Source of the DNA: Amoebophrya sp. A120
Lineage: Eukaryota > Sar > Dinophyceae > Syndiniales > Amoebophryaceae
DNA length: 64,000 nt
Direction of reading: 5' to 3'
Assembly (NCBI GenBank): GCA_905178155.1
Contig: CAJINV010000003.1
Location: forward strand, 6,105,985 to 6,169,984
The translations under genes were made by a program, and so were the position numbers. Below are positions 21,517-35,228 of this stretch, piece after piece. Each line of letters starts with the position of its first letter. Positions within the stretch are counted from its first letter, which is position 1. The notes beneath the pieces were generated by a model. It was not told the origin of the DNA, did not search any database, and worked only from the letters and a program-made list of their open reading frames with translations.

Positions 21517-23972
21517 CTTGATCTTGTAGTTTTGGAGGCGGGAGTAATTATATTTTCTGCTAGCGAGCAGACTTTACTTGATGTTGAGGGCGGAAAAATC
21601 AAACTTTTTGTTTTTGCGGTACTACGGGTTGCTGTACTAGTGAACTATCATCAATATCAAGCACGTAGTTGTAGTACTACCTACTACGACGCTTCTTGAC
21701 TACTTCTATGTTTCCAGCGTTGAAACGGGAGTCAGTGTGGCTAAAAAAGGTCGGGTGTGTTTCTTTGAGTAATGAGAATTTATTTCGTTGCCTTTTGGAA
21801 GGACTTAGACGTCAAATTTTGCTTCCTTCTAATTTTAGTTTTACCGCGTCAAGAGAACCAGAACGAGATGAAGTAAGGCTCTCTAAATCTTTCTCTTTCT
21901 CTTTTATTCGTATCAATTACATAGACTCGATTCATAAATTGTAAATCTTTGATCGACGGTAGACTACGTCCACGACCGGTGCTGTGGGTATTTGAAGTTG
22001 AATGCCATTGGCAATTTTTACCGCGAAGCCCAAGCCTCCCAATAGTTAGGTGGTGCGAATGCGATAAAAAAATATAAAAATATCTATACATTATCAAATT
22101 ACTCCAACTCCCCAGTTCTTGACGAGATGAAGGCGGCCCCCGGCCCCACGAGGACGTGATCGCATTACTTAGAACAAGTTGTGAGGGGGAACGGGAAGTA
22201 CAAGTAGATCAATCGGTGTGAGACGACATGCTAGTAAAAGCGTTGCAGCTCATCTTGTGGTTGTCTGGCATATTCATATGGTGAGATCTCGATAGATCAT
22301 CTCGATCGCGGGAACAAGATGCCACTGGGACAACACGAAGGAAACTGAATAAATCAGAAGAACAAGGAGCGCTTTATTCGCCGGCACGGATGATAGATCA
22401 CTGGCGGCGAAAGAATCCACCTACCCTAGCATCGATCCCGGACGGCCACAATGAAGAAAGAACATCAAGGAAGGAAGAGGAAGACGAAGACGACGAACGA
22501 AGCGGAGAATAGAATTTCGATCTGCGAATAATATCATGTATTATCAATCTACCCACTTACCCCGCAACCGCATTGCTATCTTCGTATCTGCTGGTCCTCG
22601 TCCAGAGCCACAATTTACTACCTAGCATCGACTGGAGATCATCCGAATCATATCAGGGCAGCTGCACCCACGAAGACCACAAGCGAGGCACGATACAAAA
22701 CAAAGCGTCACGAATAAATGCAAATGAACAATTGAACTCGTCGATTGCGCGACGAGGGTACGCCGTGTTTGTGTCGGACACAATGCGGAACAATATCGTC
22801 CTCATCTTGAATGACGTGATGAAGAAGATATTCATTGCAATTTTGTTTTCATACGACGATAACTAACATGTCCCATCTCTCTTTCAGGGGCAAGAGGACA
22901 CGAAATATGACGAATGGATTCGCCCTTCCAATTTTCATTTTCGCTTCCACACAGATGATAACATCTCCCGGAGCCAGCTCTTTTGAGCGACAACTTCAAC
23001 TCAACGGGAACGAGACCGGCTTTGCAAGAATGTGACAAATGTCATACATTTTTGAAAAACTGATACTAGTGCGGAGCGCTATCTTCATTGCATGTTGGTA
23101 TAAAAATAAATATATGCTGGTCACCTTGAATTAGAATTATCACATGAATATTCTACACCCAGGAAAATAGATCGCGACCCATATCGTCAGCAAGCTAGAG
23201 AAATGATGGCTGAGAGATGAAGTAGGTGCCTCGGCTTCGCGCATTTATGTTGCAAAATTCAAAACTATTCTTGTTGCTAGTCTTTCGAGTTTTGAGGGTG
23301 AGTCTATGCATATTGTCGGAAAAAACTAAGCACCCTGGTAGCTTACAGCTATCATGCGCCTGTGTTGGAACAGCACATGAAGCCCGCGGATTGATTGATA
23401 TTGGTTGCTGCACACTTCAAAAAAACTTAGTAAACGAAGCTTCCCGGCCGGCGAGACCAAGGTTACAAGAACCAATGGAATAAAAAACCATGAAGAAAAA
23501 TTGATCTTCAACCAACACAGGAGCCTTATCCCTCTACTTTCACTGCCAGCAATCGATGATAAATGTTGCCCCCAAATCTGCGCTTGCGCAGCACTCGGTT
23601 TATAAAATTGAATGACGCGTGCGCTTCTCAAAATTTTAAATATTGAAACACACAATTTGACCGTATGCCGAATTTTTGTTCTTGGAAGTCGAAGTATACA
23701 TCTGAGGTGCCTCTAGGCAAACAAAGGCATAGCGAATTCTACTTTACTATTTCGTTCATGTTCTGTTCGTACATTGCTTAGCATGATTGGTAATCCCTTT
23801 GAATAAAAACTGAAATGGCCGGAGGTGCTTCCAAGCGTGTCAAACTTTTTTGTGTGCAAAGGCGAATCGACCGTGTATTATTTAACGAGTATTTAACACA
23901 ATAATGAAAAAAATCATGCGCACTGGACTGCACGGCTGCGATGATTGGTATACAGGAGCCACGTCTTCAAAA
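21517..23972. other. 2.4 kb intergenic region, nothing recognised
   Basis: AT-rich flanks with short unsupported ORFs on both strands. No repeats or RNA genes identified. Confidence 0.5.
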
Positions 23973-26900
23973 CTAAAGCACAATATTCGTGTTTCCTGTT
24001 TGCTGAAGCATGGCTGCGGTGCTGTTTTTCATCATCCCGTTTTTCTGCTGCGACTGAGCGAAGGCAACACTTGCACTCCGCGCTCGACGAATATCCTTCT
24101 GTACCTGCGCTTCCTGATCTCGTTGCTGTCCAGCCGTTGCCTGCTGGGTCGCCGTGGTCAATTCCGAGATCGAATTCAGATCCAGTCTCGAGCTGCTGCC
24201 CCGACGGCCGCTTGGACTAGCAGAGAGCGGTGGCTGATCGTCCTGGTGTTCCGACACCAGGAGATCCTTTTCTTCTGAAGTGGAACTCCCACTAATCGCC
24301 TTGCTCATCATCTGCTGCGGCTCGAGAGAGTCGCGTCGCTGTAATCGCGAACGTTGCTCTACTTGTTGGAGGTCGCCCGGAGCAGCTTGACTGCTGGTGC
24401 TCTCCCCCTTCGTGGAAGAGCGTCGCTTGCGACTACTTTTGAATGCAGCTGCAGCGCCTGCTGTGGCCGCAGTGTGATCGCTGTACGAAGGTGATGTGGC
24501 CTTGAATGTATTGTCCTCCGAAACTAGCTGCTCAGCGGCCGCGCGGCTGCTCAACTGCTCCGTGATGCGCGTTGCCAGATGAGTGAGCAGGTCATTCTTT
24601 GATAAGCGGCGACTCTTCGAAGAGCTGGTGCTTTTGGAGGTCTGCTGCACGTCTACCGCGCCGTGCTGCTGCTCCTGATGTGCTATGCCGCCCTGCGACA
24701 GTAGATGATCGGATGCGAGCACCACATTATTCTGCCGGTTGCTGAACGATCGCTGGGATATTAAACCCTGATCGTCCCTGCTGTTATTCGCTTTGCTCTG
24801 CATGATATCGTTGATAGCTTCCAACATTTGACTGGAGACGGTTGTCGTGGAGCATCTACGAAATGGAAGATGATTTGGTGAGCAATTAGACGGGGACGAA
24901 GACACCGCGCCGGCGCCAGGGCTGTCGCCACCGACAGCGTCTGTGGTCTGGTGCAAATTAAACCCCGCGTTGTTGGCAGAGGTGGGTGTCGGGTTGCAGG
25001 AGGAAATCAGCTCTGCTAGCGCTTCGAGCACCCCAGCCGATTCCGTGGAACTTCTGCGTAGCTTCTTCTGTTCCACCCCCGAGAGCCGCCGCGACGTATT
25101 CGCCGAGGAGGAGGAAGAAGATTTGTTCTGCGCATGGGTCCCGCGCTCCTCTTGCTTTCCGGGAGAACCGGAGCGGCTCGAAGAGGTCGACGATTTGGAT
25201 TTCCTTCGATTTCGCTGCACGACAACGTCGACGCGGGTCGTGGAGTTATCATTTCCTTGTTCCTGCTGGTGCTCCAACCCCGGTTCTTCGTTTTCGTCCC
25301 CACCGGTACTTAAAGCAGCAGCAAGGTCCTGCGAGCTTCGGCGTGAGGTCCTTTGGCTGGGCTTTCTCGAGGTCCGTTGGCTCTGCTCTCGCGAAGTTTC
25401 GTCCTGCGCCGCCCGTCGGCTGCTCCGGGTTGTTCTTGACTGGTAGATTTCAGAAGCCACACCGTACGTGTACGACACGCTTTTGCTGCTGTCTGCGGCT
25501 CCTGGGGCTAGCAAGTGGTCACCACTGCTCTTCATGGTTGCTGCATCACCGCGACTCGGAGTCGTGTTGCTCCGTCCAACGACGAATTCTTGCAGCAGCG
25601 CTAGATCTGGAACCTCCACGCGGGCAGTACTGCGGCGCGCAAGCACCTTTGCCGCGTCAATCTTTTTTGGCAGATTTACTTCGAGGATGCGGTGCTGAGG
25701 CACAGGCACTTTATCATTCTCATTGCTCACGTCTCCAAGATCGGTTTTATCGGCTGCGATCGACGTGGTCTGAGCGGCAATTGAAACATGATTCTGGTCC
25801 TCATCCTCGCTCGCAAGACAGGATGCCACGGGAATTGAAACGGCCTGACTGGTCCCGCTCTCCGATGGTGCCGGAAGCAGAAACGGACTAGACAAGAATC
25901 TGTTTGAAGTGTGTTTCTGCATTTCTGCCGAGGCGGTACTGGATATTTCCCCCGAAAGCAAACGGGGAGGAGACTCCATGATCGGCACGGGCAGCGCGCG
26001 TTCCCCATGATCCACCCCCGTTTCAGTTACCTGCTGATGGCGCTCCAGACCAAAATCTCGGTGAAGCTGCCCGTCAGCGCTTTTCTCGGTCGTAGAAGAA
26101 AAAGCAATCGACGCACCTGAAGTAGAGTTCTTCTGCGTTAAAATCTTCCCTGTGACTGAGCAAGAATCGGGTTGGCGACGATCTTCCTGGGGTTCCATTT
26201 TTCGACCCTCTTCGTGCTCTTCGATACTACCGACTTGCTCCCGCGGCGCTGGTAGGTGCTGACGAGCAGCTTCATCCCGTGGGCCGATGTGTTGGAGCTG
26301 GTGGTTCCTCGAGCTTCCATGTCTCGTCGAATCGACAGGAGTTGCAACGTCTGCAGGACGACGTGCAGCAGTCTCTTCCCTTTTTTCTCCTTCGTTCTCC
26401 GCGGCGTCAGGCTCTATTTCGCCTGCTTCAGTTTTTACCGAGTCGCGCAACACGATGACACTGCCTGTGCCAAGTGCGTTTTGGCTCGCTGCTGTTTTGA
26501 ATCCGTTTCCAAAACTAATGTGCCTTTGAATGATTCGCAACACGGACTCAAATGCACGCAGATCGTAGTAGTTCAGGCGGTGGACGAACGTCTGGAACTT
26601 GTCCTTCGACAGCGTCCCCAGAATCGCGCTGTTCGTCTCTATCCAGTTTTTCGCAAGGTGGTCAGCCTTTTGCCTTTCGCGTCGCTCGGTGTACGTCAGT
26701 CGCGGCTTGCTTGCCACTTTTTTGCTGCTTTTCCGTCTGGACCTTCGGTGGTCCGACTCTCGCTTGTTACCTTCTGCGCCGGCTTTGTCGCCGATAGCGC
26801 TTGTTCCGCGCCAGCCTTTGGTTCTTTCCTCGTCGCTCGAGGCCGAGGAGGAATCCTCGGTGTCCGTGAACAATGCTTCGTCGCGGCGCAGAATGCTTCT

Positions 26901-29900
26901 GGAGAGCTTGTGGAATCGTTTGATGGCCCAAGGTGTGCGCATGTTGTATTTCCGTTGCCACGCCTCAAAAAGCAGCTGGCAGCCGTACAGGAACAGGATT
27001 CCAAGCAGGATCAGGAAGCAGAAACACAACTGACTAAGAACCTCCCGGAAAGTTTCCCGCTCCTGTTCTGTGACGGGTATCAAGGGGAAAGACACGACGA
27101 GGAGCAAGAGCAGGACGATCAGGAGGGTGGTGTCCACCATATTCAGCGTATCGTCCTTCCAGGGCCAGCAGCGCATCTGCAGAACCAGTGCAGTGAGAAG
27201 AAGCAGGAACATCCACGTGATCTGGGCCGACGGAAGGTCTGGCCCCACCACAATGGACAATACGGTGAGCAAGCTCCGTGTGCTGAGCACCAGGCTCCAG
27301 TAGTACCGCTCCGGGCGGAAGCGGAAAAACAGGAATTTGGTCTTCATCAAAAATTTGGGATCCGTCATGCTTCGCTCGGGCGCGACCCTGATCAAATGCA
27401 CCGCCGCCGCCATCAGACCCACCGGCCAAAGAAGGATGGCGAACACCGCCGCGATCACAAACTTGGGAAACTGGGGATCGTCCCAGGAGCACAGAACGTC
27501 CTCATACTGGTCCATGGAGGAAAGGTCGGAGCCAGGATGGTAGAAGCAAACGAAGGGCACGAAGCCTAACGCCGCGAAGCTTATGTAGAACGCCTGCGCG
27601 AAGAACCCGCAGCAGCAGAAAACCTTCTCGTACACCAACTCTTTCCGCACCCGCTGCCACAGGGCCTCCATGCTGTCCGAAAAACGGGCCAGCATCCGGT
27701 GACCGGGGCCTCTGTGGTCGTGCGCAGGTACCGTTATAGCGGTAGGGTTTGGTGCAGACCAAGAGTTCTCCGGACCTGTTTTCTGGTTCTTCTCAAGTTC
27801 GTCAACGAGCGAGTTCGTCGCTCCAGAGGAAGAGTCGTCATCTGAGCTGTCGCTTTCCGGCATTTCCGACATTCCGAGTTGCATGGCCCGGAGGCGGTCC
27901 AAAAACTGACCACTGAAAAACACCCCAGCGGGATTCAGAGCATTTCTTCGAGTTGTCGGTGGTTGCGGAACTGGTGCAGGTGCCTCGGTGAGGACGTCTC
28001 GGTCTGCGAGAGCGAGCATGTGTTCCCCTTCCCACTGTAGATGAAGTGCCATATCGGGGTCCGCGTGGTCTCCTGGTAGGCTCTGAAGTTGGTTAGTCCT
28101 CGTCGTGCGCAGCGCCCCAATACGCGGAGCTGCCTCGCTGCCGTTGTTCTTATCTGGTTTCATCGAGTCCTCGTCTTTGTCTACTTTTCTGGATTCCATG
28201 TCTTGCAAAATTGGCCCGAAGGAAAAGCTACAATTTACTTTGTTGCCTTTGTCCTTGACATGGAGGGTTCTTGCTGTCATCCCTCCGTGCTTTTCTTGTT
28301 GATCATTCTTTTCTTCTTGCTCACCTGCTCCTGGAGATTTCGCAGTAGCCAACTGCTCCCGGATACCGTTCGGCAAGTCGTCGTCCCCGCTGGTACTTCT
28401 CCTCATATCGATCTGACGGCTGGCGCTGGTCGTTGCGGGCTCGTTCCACGTTTCTTTCGGGTCTCGCTCTCGTACAACCTTCCTGACATTATGCTCGACG
28501 ATTCCACCTCGTGGTACCGGTACGCTGCGCAGGTCGTTCTCTGTTGGCTCCTCTTGTTCAAGGAGTGTTGGCGGTGCGACGCCGACGTCAACAACGGCGC
28601 CTGGAAATCCAGGCAGAGTTCCAGCTGCAGGAACCGCGTCAGAACTACAAGATGCTGATTCTTCAAAACGATGAAGCTCCAGGCTTTCCATCGAAATCAG
28701 ACTTTTGATTCGATTCGTTTCAGTAGCCCGCGCACCACTTCGGCCACCACCAAAGCGTGCCATTGCACTATTCCGGAGGTCGTTCGCAGTGGAAGTGACA
28801 AACTCACTTAACATGGAGAGTACGCTCGTGCGCTGAGATGCCCGAGCACGAGAGGCTTTGGCTTCCTTCTCTTTGTTGACCGCTTGAAAATTATCGAACA
28901 ATGATTCGGTCCATAAGGATCCGCGACTGGCGCCGGCGGTGGACATCCAAGAACTTCTGCGTGCTCCCGACCCCCCATCCATTACAGCGCTTTGCCGCGT
29001 CGAAACAGCGCTCGGAATGAGCTTCGTGAATGAGTTCCGCGATACTGATGCCATTCCACCTAGCTCTGGAATTGAGAACGACTTCGGAATGCTGTTAAGT
29101 ATTGCTTTATTTGTTGATTCTGTATCCTGCCCGATTTCCAAGACAGAAGAAAAAGTATTGCAAATTAGCACAAAAGTATGTAAATGTACCGGCAACAAAA
29201 ACTGCATGAAAGAACAACTTGTTCCGGGTCTACAAGTATCAATCTTACTTGAATCTACAAAAAAGCAAGTGGGTAGACAGATGTACGCGAGCTGTCTTCG
29301 GCGGGTGATCCAGTAGGCTCCGAAGTAGAGTGCAAACACAGTGAAGGGCATCATGATCCGGGCCAGGTAGTGTCGGAACGAGTCTCCCGAGGCAAAACAT
29401 TCAAAGCCAAGGCCGATTTCGTGCAACTCGAGGAGAAAGACCGTTCGCATTCCAGCAAAGAGCCCCTGTACGGCATCTGGGTGTCGAAAGGAAAATTTAG
29501 TACTGTCGCTGACAGGCCGACATCTACTGACACTGCACGCGTTTGCCACGATGACCCCCTCAGTCTACGCCTACAGACAGGCACACAAGAATTTTACGAA
29601 ATCTTCAGGGACGTTGTTCTAGACCACGAGACCCCCTCGCACCAATTGTATACCAACGTGATGGACTGCATATCTGCTTGCGGTCAGAGGCAGTCAAAGT
29701 GATGCAGTGCAAATAAATGGAGGTGATTTCGATTGACATTGACAGAATCTTGTAGTTTCCTAATGGCCACGACACCTTCATCGAAGAAAAGACTGCCAAT
29801 GTTTGAAAGGTCTGCACCGTCATGCCCACAAAGGCCCCGGTGAAGACGGCAGGACTTGCTTTGCTTGTAACGTCGTTGCCCACAGTGAGGATGTAGGTCA

Positions 29901-32031
29901 GCACCAGCATGAAGCAAGTCAAAAAAAACATAATTACCTTGTAGTTGAGTGGCAGTTGATAAAAAGGAAAAGCAGAACCGTATCCGTATGTCTGAAAGAA
30001 GTAACTTAGTTCATCGTCCGTATGTCTGAAAGAAGTAATTTAGTCCGCACAACCGCAGTTGTTGAAAAACGTTTTTTCGAAAAACTGCTCAAGGTCAAGA
30101 CACGAAGCAAAAGCAAACAGTAGCTTTGATACCACACTGAGCACGAAGTGGTCGAGGACGAACCTCTTCCACGCGCTTTCGTTGCACGGCGAGCACACTT
30201 TTCCATTGTAGCCTGCGTAGGAGGCACATTTTCGACACGTCAACCCCTGGTGATGGTCTCCGCAGACCTGTACTCCACCCGGGCAACGAGTGCGCAGCGC
30301 GTCGGTCATGATTTCCTGCATGCGAACCTCGTGAGTGCCCTTCTCGGTTACCGGCAGCTCGATTGTGGCGCCGCACTTGAATAGTGTGACCCCGTTCAGG
30401 TCGATCGCGTCTTCGGGAAAGTATTCCACGTGCTCGGCCAGATTTTTGAGCTGCATTGCCTGCGCGACCTCCCGGTTGTGACTACTGAACCGCCCGGGCC
30501 AGGGGCTGACCTTGTAGCCCGGCTTCGCGATGATGGTTTCCTGGTCGGTCCGTGAAACTGCAGCGCCCCAGTCGCATCGCATGCCAACGACGCATCGGCG
30601 GCACGTGGCCAGTCTCCGATCCCAAAAGTACTCGTTTTTACAGATGCACGCAGTTGCCGTGGTACTGCCTTGCCCGAAGGCGGTAACTTGATCCGGGCCG
30701 CAGTTCGTGCAAGCCGGGAAGAAATCTAGGGCATACCGTATGCTGCTCGTAGTTGCTGATGTTTCGCTACGCGTAGCTGCAGACGTCGAATCTTCCGTAG
30801 TACTAGTACTAGTGCGCCTCGCGGCCTTATCATTATTGCGCCCGTCATCAGGAGCGGTGGCGGTGGGTGCGTTGCTCTCTTGCGCGAAAGATCCGAGGAG
30901 GGCACGTGCACGACCGGGCACCGCTCCCTCCGCAACGTCGCTGCTGTTAATCGTTGCCGTGTCAAACGTGGACCAGCTGATGTTGACATGCAGCCCTTCA
31001 GGAAAGTTCCACACTGCGGAAATATCTGTTCCCGCCAACGTTGTGCTATTCTTACTGATCGCAACCCCTGCGTTCCGAAGCGCCCCTGCATCATACACGG
31101 ACCAAAACTGTTGTGCAAACGGTACACTGACCCCGTGGTAGGTCAGGAGCTCGGTGAGCCTGGATTGCAATTCTGCCACGGTGGCACCGGTTAAGAATGC
31201 CTCATCTGCCTCTGATGTGCCTGCAGTTTGAACACCCGCCCCACTCTGTGCGTCAATTATCCCAGTCGTTGGAAAACTGGTGCTGGTGCTCCTTGCGTGG
31301 CCACCGCGAAGGCGCTGTGCCTCGCGGGCACGCAGACTCTGCAGTCCCTCGCGTGTGATCGCGCGGAGATGCTCCACGGAGCGAAACACGAGTCGCCGCA
31401 CAGGCAATTCGGCACTGTAGGTCCCAGGTCGGCAAAGCCCACAAAGCAGCTGGTGCGGAATCACTTCGGTGCCGTCTTGAATTAGGTGCGAAACCGCTTC
31501 CCCGTCAAAGTGCTCGCCAGCCACACACAGCAGGCTCTTCTGGAACAGTGGCGACAGGCGTGTCGTAAACTTGTTGACCAGAACTGGGTCTGGAACAAAG
31601 GCGTTCTGGTCCGCAGACGCGACGAACACCTGCGGCGCCACACTCGTGGCTCTTGCACCCCTGCTGCCATTCTGCTCTTGTTCCCCCTCGAGCTCATCAA
31701 AGAAAGCGAAATTGTAGCGGCGCAGCGCCTCGTCTACCTGCGAGGAGATGCGGGGAGCCGCACTGCATTGCACCTGCTCTGACGCAGGTGCCTGAAGATG
31801 CGTCGTCGATGTGCTTGTTGCTACAGCATGGTGGAAAACTAACGGGGCAGAAAAAGGCACCACTCCATATTGGCACCTCGAGCAGAACAAACCACGGGCG
31901 GCAGACTTAAACGTCGTTCGTCGCCTGCTGCTCGACCTGCTTCCTACAGAGATAGTAGTTGTACTTCCGCGTTTCCCCGCTTGTTCGCAATGTCCCTGCG
32001 CTGCTTGCTGCCGCGGGTGCGCCGACATCAT
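23973..32031 (-). CDS. Giant ephrin-receptor-like (GCC2/GCC3) multi-pass membrane protein
   Basis: Exon 1 (about 32031 to 30133) encodes a large ectodomain ending in Cys-rich ephrin-receptor-like repeats: ACICKNEYFWDRRLATCRRC, then KPGYKVSPWPG, then CRKCASYAGYNGKVCSPC. A phase-0 GT donor at 30132 and an AG before 29991 join it to exon 2, which starts TYGYGSAFPFYQLPLNYK followed by membrane segments. The last long exon, ending at 23973, adds more TM helices (RRRQLAYICL region; RYYWSLVLSTRSLLTVLSIV; MVDTTLLIVLLLLLVVSFPL) and then about 1000 residues rich in Ser, Gln and charged residues. This architecture is known from protist receptor-like proteins of unknown ligand. The exon 2/3 join near 29650-29470 is not resolved; a T-rich in-frame stretch at 29140-29280 may be a further intron; the start may lie upstream. 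Confidence 0.8.
29983..30044. repeat. Tandem duplication spanning a 3' splice site, 34 bp period
   Basis: TCCGTATGTCTGAAAGAAGT occurs at 29983 and again at 30017. On the gene strand this is TTACTTCTTTCAG followed by ACATACGGA, so the acceptor of the ephrin-receptor-like gene's second exon exists twice in a row. Only the proximal-to-exon copy continues into an open frame. Confidence 0.8.
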
Positions 32032-33093
32032 GTCACCATGCCTAACACGCCCCCGTGCGTCACAGACTAGAAGGCATTTGAAAGTGCTTCGACCAGCTCT
32101 ATGGAAAGAGTCAAGTTATTTTCATGGCGCCTTTTTCATTAATTTACCGCTACGAAAAAAGTCATGCAGAAAAATGTCGAGCAGACGGATGCAAGAGTGC
32201 TGCGCGGCTCGTGAGCGTGCGGTGGTGCCTACGTCTGTGGACCACTCCAAAGGCTTGGCTTCCAGGCCAAACCGTGTTGCTCCACTGAAAAGTTGCTCCC
32301 AACCTAAGTGCCGCGTTTCCTATTAATCTTTCTCTGAACGCCAAATTTTGTTCAGCTCAGCCTCACTTCATTTGTGAATATGTCTCTCATCTCTCTTTCC
32401 GTCGAATCACTCTAACATCTACTGTTTAAGTAAGCATGACGCGTCCTTATTTCGTACCTGATTCGGAAGACCAAGAAGGAAGAAGCACACGATAATCGCA
32501 TCCGAGACCGGCTTCATCTTTCGCCTAGAAAATCACCCCTTTCACAAGTTTTTATCATCGCCGCAAGCAATGAAAATTTTGCGTCATCTTGAAAAAATTT
32601 GATATATCAAATTCGCATCGGCGCGTTTGCCTTCGCGTTCGGGTTTTCCTTTTCGGGTTACAGATACGCCTTACCCAAAAATCGTGTGAAGTAGTTATGT
32701 GAAGACAAAAAAGTTGATCTGACACCAACTCTACCGCAGTGGGTAAAGATTCTTCGCTTTTTTATGCTGACCCCGCACTTTGTGGCCCAGACAACGAAAC
32801 TTGTAGTAGTTGCGGTAAGTTACATGGTAGCAACAGCAAAGCAAAAACGAAATTTGAGACCAAAGCGCAACAACATCTGTTTATCTTCAATATTCGATGT
32901 TTGCATCTTTACCTTTGTTTATTTAAAATCTGGCCGCGGCGTTGAAAAAAAAGACGCGGTCCCTATTGAGCTTGCGAGGACCTGCGCTGATCGTTTCCGA
33001 AAAGTATCAAAAGGGTTGATTGCTTCTACCTTATCAAAATTACAGCTTTTATCCGGTATAACTTTTAGTTCTGCTTTCGCGTCTGTCCATGCA
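32032..33093. other. Intergenic, nothing recognised
   Basis: About 1 kb between the UNC119 stop and the receptor gene. It is AT-rich, with no supported gene. Confidence 0.45.
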
Positions 33094-34351
33094 TCACGAG
33101 TAGGAATATTCCGCCTTGTTATGGAGAATAAGCTCTTCCCCAACGAAATAGAAGCTGTCAGATCGCGTCTCCCATGGGTTGCTGATGATGACCTTTTTCA
33201 ACTCCTCGTCCAGAACTTCTGGCATGCTGTATATAATCTCCCAGGTATTTACGCTGTCAGGAATGCAGAAGGGCATCGTGAAGTCGTAGCTCTTTATGCA
33301 CCTGTTGTGATTGCGTTATCTTTGGATGTTGAAGAGATAAAGAAAAACATTTGCATTTGATCAATCATGAATACTTACTGAGCTGCACAATTCTACTCTG
33401 GCATCGAGTTGATGACTGCGAAAGCAAGGGGGCGCCAGCGCGTCGCGAAGGTACGACACATCCTGGCACAAACCGCAACATAAAACTGCTTCATTCGCAT
33501 GCCGCCTCCCGTATTGTAACATTACTCAAAAACCGTAGTTGTACTAAGACTAACTATTATACTCGTTCTTGAAATAGTGGCGTTCTATCATCCGAAAATT
33601 TCGCACTTCCTTGCTGCAACGAAATTTCAGTTCCGTTCCAATGGTCTTGAGGTCCAGAAACTTCGGGCCAAAATGGTAGCGCACACGGCGTACGTCGTCC
33701 GGGTCCTCTGGTGGTGGTGTTGCTGTATCCCACCGAAAAGCAAGCCCATACCAAAAACAAATGAATTTGCCAAAAAAAAATGCTGCTTTCATCATTTTTG
33801 ATTTTTTTTCTAGTTCTTGGCTCTCCCGCATGACAAATTTTTTGGGCACCTTTGTCACCTGGCACGCAAAACATACAGATACAGTGCATTCCCGATTTGA
33901 TTTTGTGACACAAAAAAAGCAACACAAATTTACGTAATCTGGTATGATGGGTGTCCTCACTTTTCTCGAGGATATGGTGCTGCAGCTGGCGCATTTTCTA
34001 AATCCGCAGCGACGTCGAAATGAGTCGTGCTCTCGCCGGTTTCCTGTGTGGAAGTATGATCACAAACACAATCTCTATTAATCCTCGCCACGAGCTGCCG
34101 GCTGAGGCTGAGTTGCGTAAGAGCAAAGATACTACTGCGGATACACGAGAATGATCGTTGTCAGATTACTGCGCAGTACTGTAGTTCTAGTTTGCCTCGT
34201 CGGCCACAGATGTGAATAGTACCTCGTCGATGCTCCTTATCTTGAACGCCAGAAATTCCACCCCGTAGTGATTCGCGTCGAGGTCACAGAGAAATTCGTC
34301 GCAGGGCCCTGCGAGCTGTGCAACATACTCAGGTGTTATCGGAATCATCAT
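33094..34351 (-). CDS. unc119: UNC119 / PDE6-delta family lipid-binding chaperone
   Basis: Exons: 34351-34196 (MMIPITPEYV, FLAFKIRSID), 34043-33978, 33720-33563 (VRYHFGPKFLDLKTIG, FRMIERHYFKN) and 33301-33094 (SYDFTMPFCIPDSVNTWE, SDSFYFVGEELILHNKAEYS). These match UNC119 motifs in order, including FRMIERHYF and the C-terminal SFYF..L..HNKA.YSYS. UNC119 binds myristoylated N-termini and ferries such proteins to cilia and membranes (family knowledge). All phases agree: a probable GC-AG intron after 34196, an introner at 33726-33977, and GT-AG from 33562 to 33302. The N-terminus is short, so an upstream exon may be missing. Confidence 0.9.
33726..33977. mobile_element. Introner-like element, family 6 (252 bp)
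   Basis: Imperfect inverted ends: TATCCCACCGAAAAGCAAG on the left and, inverted, TATCCTCGAGAAAAGTGAG on the right (offset by three bases). An exact 5 bp TSD TGCTG lies at 33721-33725 and 33978-33982. Removing the element plus one TSD joins NAPAAA to TPPPEDPDD in frame inside UNC119. A GC-AG alternative with its acceptor before GACCCG also keeps frame. Confidence 0.82.
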
Positions 34352-35228
34352 GTTGCTTCCGTGGAAACGCGGCAGTCGCGCCTTCCTCCAACTCAGCAGG
34401 AGTCACTACTGTAATAAAACCTACAAGTGTAGACACATCCAGAGCCAGAGTGTGTGGTTAGTAAGGCGAAAACATCAAAAAACCTACAGGATGAAGACCG
34501 AAACAGGCGTGCGTACACGAATCGAATCGCACCAACACTGCTACCTGAACCATTGAAGCAAGTTGCAATTCGCTCGTGCCTTCGTTCTTACTCTTTTTCT
34601 TAGCGAGAAGGTTAGAAGTTTATGCATTACGATAACGATGAAGCTCAGAAATCTAGATATGTCTCTCACGCCACAGGGAGGCACTGCAGGGGAAGAAGGC
34701 GTTCTGCTTCTGTATATTTTTCGAATAGGCATAATTCAAGCCTTGCTGTGACAACGGTTTCTATGTGCATGTCTGACTGACGAGAGGACTGCGCACCCTA
34801 TGATCAGCAATACTCTTGATGCACTCAAACAACAACATGCTTGCTGTGCAACAAGCTAGTCGATAGCAGAGGCAAATTCAGCAACTCACTTTTCTCACTC
34901 TTGTTTCGGCCTACTCGCTTCACAGCCCGTAGAAACCTAGAGCTAGATGTAGACATTCTACTTATTGGAGAGACTCCCAAAAGTGCTGCACCGTTGTGGA
35001 TTTTATCGCCAGCACGCTGATGCTAACGCGACGTCAGTACAAAGTGTCTTTTCGCTTTACTATTGGGTCTGCTCCCGAAGCCGAGCAGCCTGCTTGAAGG
35101 GATTTTTGCTCTTGCGAGCAATGAAGAAGGAGATGCAGAATGACAGCTCGCAGCCATGACGTTTAGTTTCCATCAACTTAAAAACTAGCGATTCGCGAAG
35201 ATGGGTCAACAACGACTACACCTCCAGC
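34352..35228. other. Intergenic, nothing recognised
   Basis: About 0.9 kb between the transporter stop and the UNC119 start. No gene or repeat was supported. Confidence 0.45.

Noticed and set aside
32764-33360. Plus-strand ORF of 198 codons that looks protein-like
   Set aside because: It lies antisense to the last UNC119 exon (SDSFYFVGEELILHNKAEYS on the minus strand), which is far better supported.
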